The notes beneath the pieces were generated by a model. It made no database searches. It saw only the letters and a program-made list of their open reading frames with translations, and had not been told where the DNA came from. Source: Pampus argenteus (taxonomy: Eukaryota > Chordata > Actinopteri > Scombriformes > Stromateidae). Taken from it: DNA of 64,000 nucleotides. Numbering within the stretch: position 1 is the first letter of the stretch; each line of letters opens with the position of its first letter. This document shows positions 62,901 through 64,000 of this stretch, in pieces. The translations under genes were made by a program, and so were the position numbers. Where the stretch lies: positions 1,486,001 through 1,550,000 of the forward strand of contig CM072879.1 in NCBI GenBank assembly GCA_036937835.1, given 5' to 3'.

Positions 62901-64000
62901 CTCACTTCTGAGAGCTTCCTGCAGCTTTTACTGTAACATTTGTAAAAATAGCTTTCTCTCAGGCCAAAACTGACAACTACAGTTTTTCTTAAACAAGGAG
63001 CAATATTTTCAATCAAAACCATGTTTGCCATCAACAAGTAACTGATTTCTAATGATTATGACCAAAAAAACTCACTTCTGAGAGCTTCCTGCAGCTTTTA
63101 CTGTAACATTTGTAAAAATAGCTTTCTCTCAGGCCAAAACTGACAACTACAGTTTTTCTTAAACAAGGAGCAATATTTTCAATCAAAACCATGTTTGCCA
63201 TCAACAAGTAACTGATTTCTAATGATTAGGAGCCCAAAAAAAAACTTCTGAGAGCTTCCTGCAGCTTTTACTGTAACATTTGTAAAAATACCTTTCTCTC
63301 AGGCCAAAACTGACAACTACAGTTTTTCTTAAACAAGGAGCAATATTTTCAATGAAAACCATGTTTGCCATCAACAAGTAACTGATTTCTAATGATTAGG
63401 ACCAAAAAACTCACTTCTGAGAGCTTCCTGCAGCTTTTACTGTAACATTTGTAAAAATAGCTTTCTCTCAGGCCAAAACTGACAACTACAGTTTTTCTTA
63501 AACAAGGATCAATATTTTCAATCAAAACCATGTTTGCCATCAACAAGTAACTGATTTCTAATGATTAGGACCAAAAAACTCACTTCTGAGAGCTTCCTGC
63601 AGCTTTTACTGTAACATTTGTAAAAATAGCTTTGTCTCAGGCCAAAACTGACAACTACAGTTTTTCTTAAACAAGGAGCAATATTTTCAATGAAAACCAT
63701 GTTTGCCATCAACAAGTAACTGATTTCTAATGATTAGGACCAAAAAACTCACTTCTGAGAGCTTCCTGCAGCTTTTACTGTAACATTTGTAAAAATAGCT
63801 TTCTCTCAGGCCAAAACTGACAACTACAGTTTTTCTTAAACAAGGAGCAATATTTTCAATCAAAACCATGTTTGCCATCAACAAGTAACTGATTTCTAAT
63901 GATTAGGACCAAAAAACTCACTTCTGAGAGCTTCCTGCAGCTTTTACTGTAACATTTGTAAAAATAGCTTTCTCTCAGGCCAAAACTGACAACTACAGTT
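59954..64000 (-). repeat. Right HOR-D unit, partial, runs off the window
   Basis: It follows the preceding unit at offset 4918 to about 63037, then at 5088 because it keeps one GGAGCCC monomer that the preceding unit lacks. Private changes include TTACTCTAACATT near 61747 and AATACCTTTC near 63288. The last base falls inside a monomer, so the array continues to the right. Confidence 0.88.

Larger units (their letters stand above)
25996..64000 (-). repeat. Right arm of satellite array, same monomer in inverted orientation
   Basis: About 225 head-to-tail copies of the same monomer family as the left arm, read on the minus strand. The arm shares older variant classes with the left arm, including the 168-bp GTTG class, the 178-bp palindrome class and the GGCTCC class. 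It also carries variants I see only here, such as the monomer with AGGAGCTTAAAAATAAGTT on the plus strand and the 6-bp CAAGTG insertion. No unique sequence, gene or transposon was seen. The arm continues beyond the window end. Confidence 0.98.

Noticed and set aside
30..63884. More than 250 open reading frames of 64-68 codons, plus longer ones of 74-177 codons, one per monomer or pair
   Set aside because: They are a by-product of the tandem repeat. Each begins at a TTG or similar start within the monomer, overruns into the next copy and ends at the same TGA. The 169-bp period shifts frame at every copy, longer ones exist only where monomers are 168 bp or have compensating losses, and variants include amino acid changes and stops at similar rates. 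No ribosome-binding context, promoter or protein family is recognisable.
1..64000. CRISPR array
   Set aside because: Repeats are contiguous with no unique spacers, and the unit is far longer than a CRISPR repeat.
1..64000. Primate alpha satellite (171 bp)
   Set aside because: The length is similar but the sequence does not match what I know of the alpha consensus, and no CENP-B box is visible.
1..64000. Sturgeon-type ~170-bp HindIII satellite
   Set aside because: Length fits, but most monomers here read TAGCTT or CAGCTT rather than AAGCTT, and I cannot recall the published sequence well enough to match it. A database search would decide.

Overview
The whole 64 kb window is satellite DNA. 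I see one repeat family, a ~169-bp AT-rich monomer (about 34% G+C in a typical copy, with no CpG in the common form), present in roughly 380 copies. No stretch of more than about 10 bases looks foreign to it. I find no protein-coding gene, tRNA, rRNA, transposon, CRISPR array or unique sequence. The monomer length, the head-to-tail arrangement, the multi-kilobase higher-order repeats (HORs) and the near-identity of neighbouring HOR units point to a eukaryotic centromeric or heterochromatic array, probably from a long-read assembly. The species cannot be named from the sequence. The monomer does not look like primate alpha satellite or Arabidopsis 178-bp satellite, and I see no CENP-B box.

Layout. 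The left arm (1-25985) runs in one orientation, the right arm (25996-64000) in the other. They converge on a short A-rich junction at 25982-25995. Left arm: two near-identical 4598-bp, 27-monomer HOR units (30-4627, 4628-9225; bases 1-29 are the tail of a preceding unit); a mosaic built of duplicated pieces of that HOR and of itself (9226-14800); two copies of a 1012-bp 6-monomer unit (14801-16824); a short link; two copies of a ~3.72-kb unit with the 6-monomer pattern nested inside (17332-24939); and about 1 kb of more divergent monomers next to the junction (24940-25985).

Right arm, all on the minus strand: 26.0-45.2 kb and 46.0-64.0 kb share the same variant monomers in the same order, with offsets between about 14.7 and 20.5 kb. 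This suggests a two-copy super-repeat of about 18-20 kb changed by monomer-scale insertions and deletions. Inside it are a 2.2- to 3.6-kb unit marked by a distinctive monomer and a 4918-bp HOR (55036-59953, then 59954 to the end).

Each monomer has an open stretch of about 65 codons that overruns into the next copy. It follows from the repeat and is not a gene: 169 is not a multiple of three, so the frame shifts in each copy, and it stays open across two copies only where a monomer is 168 bp. The most notable points are the inversion junction, whose right-hand neighbour matches an internal block of the left arm rather than its mirror image; the collinear super-repeat; the dyad symmetries in every monomer; and a 178-bp monomer variant with a 17-bp palindrome whose central base differs between the arms.
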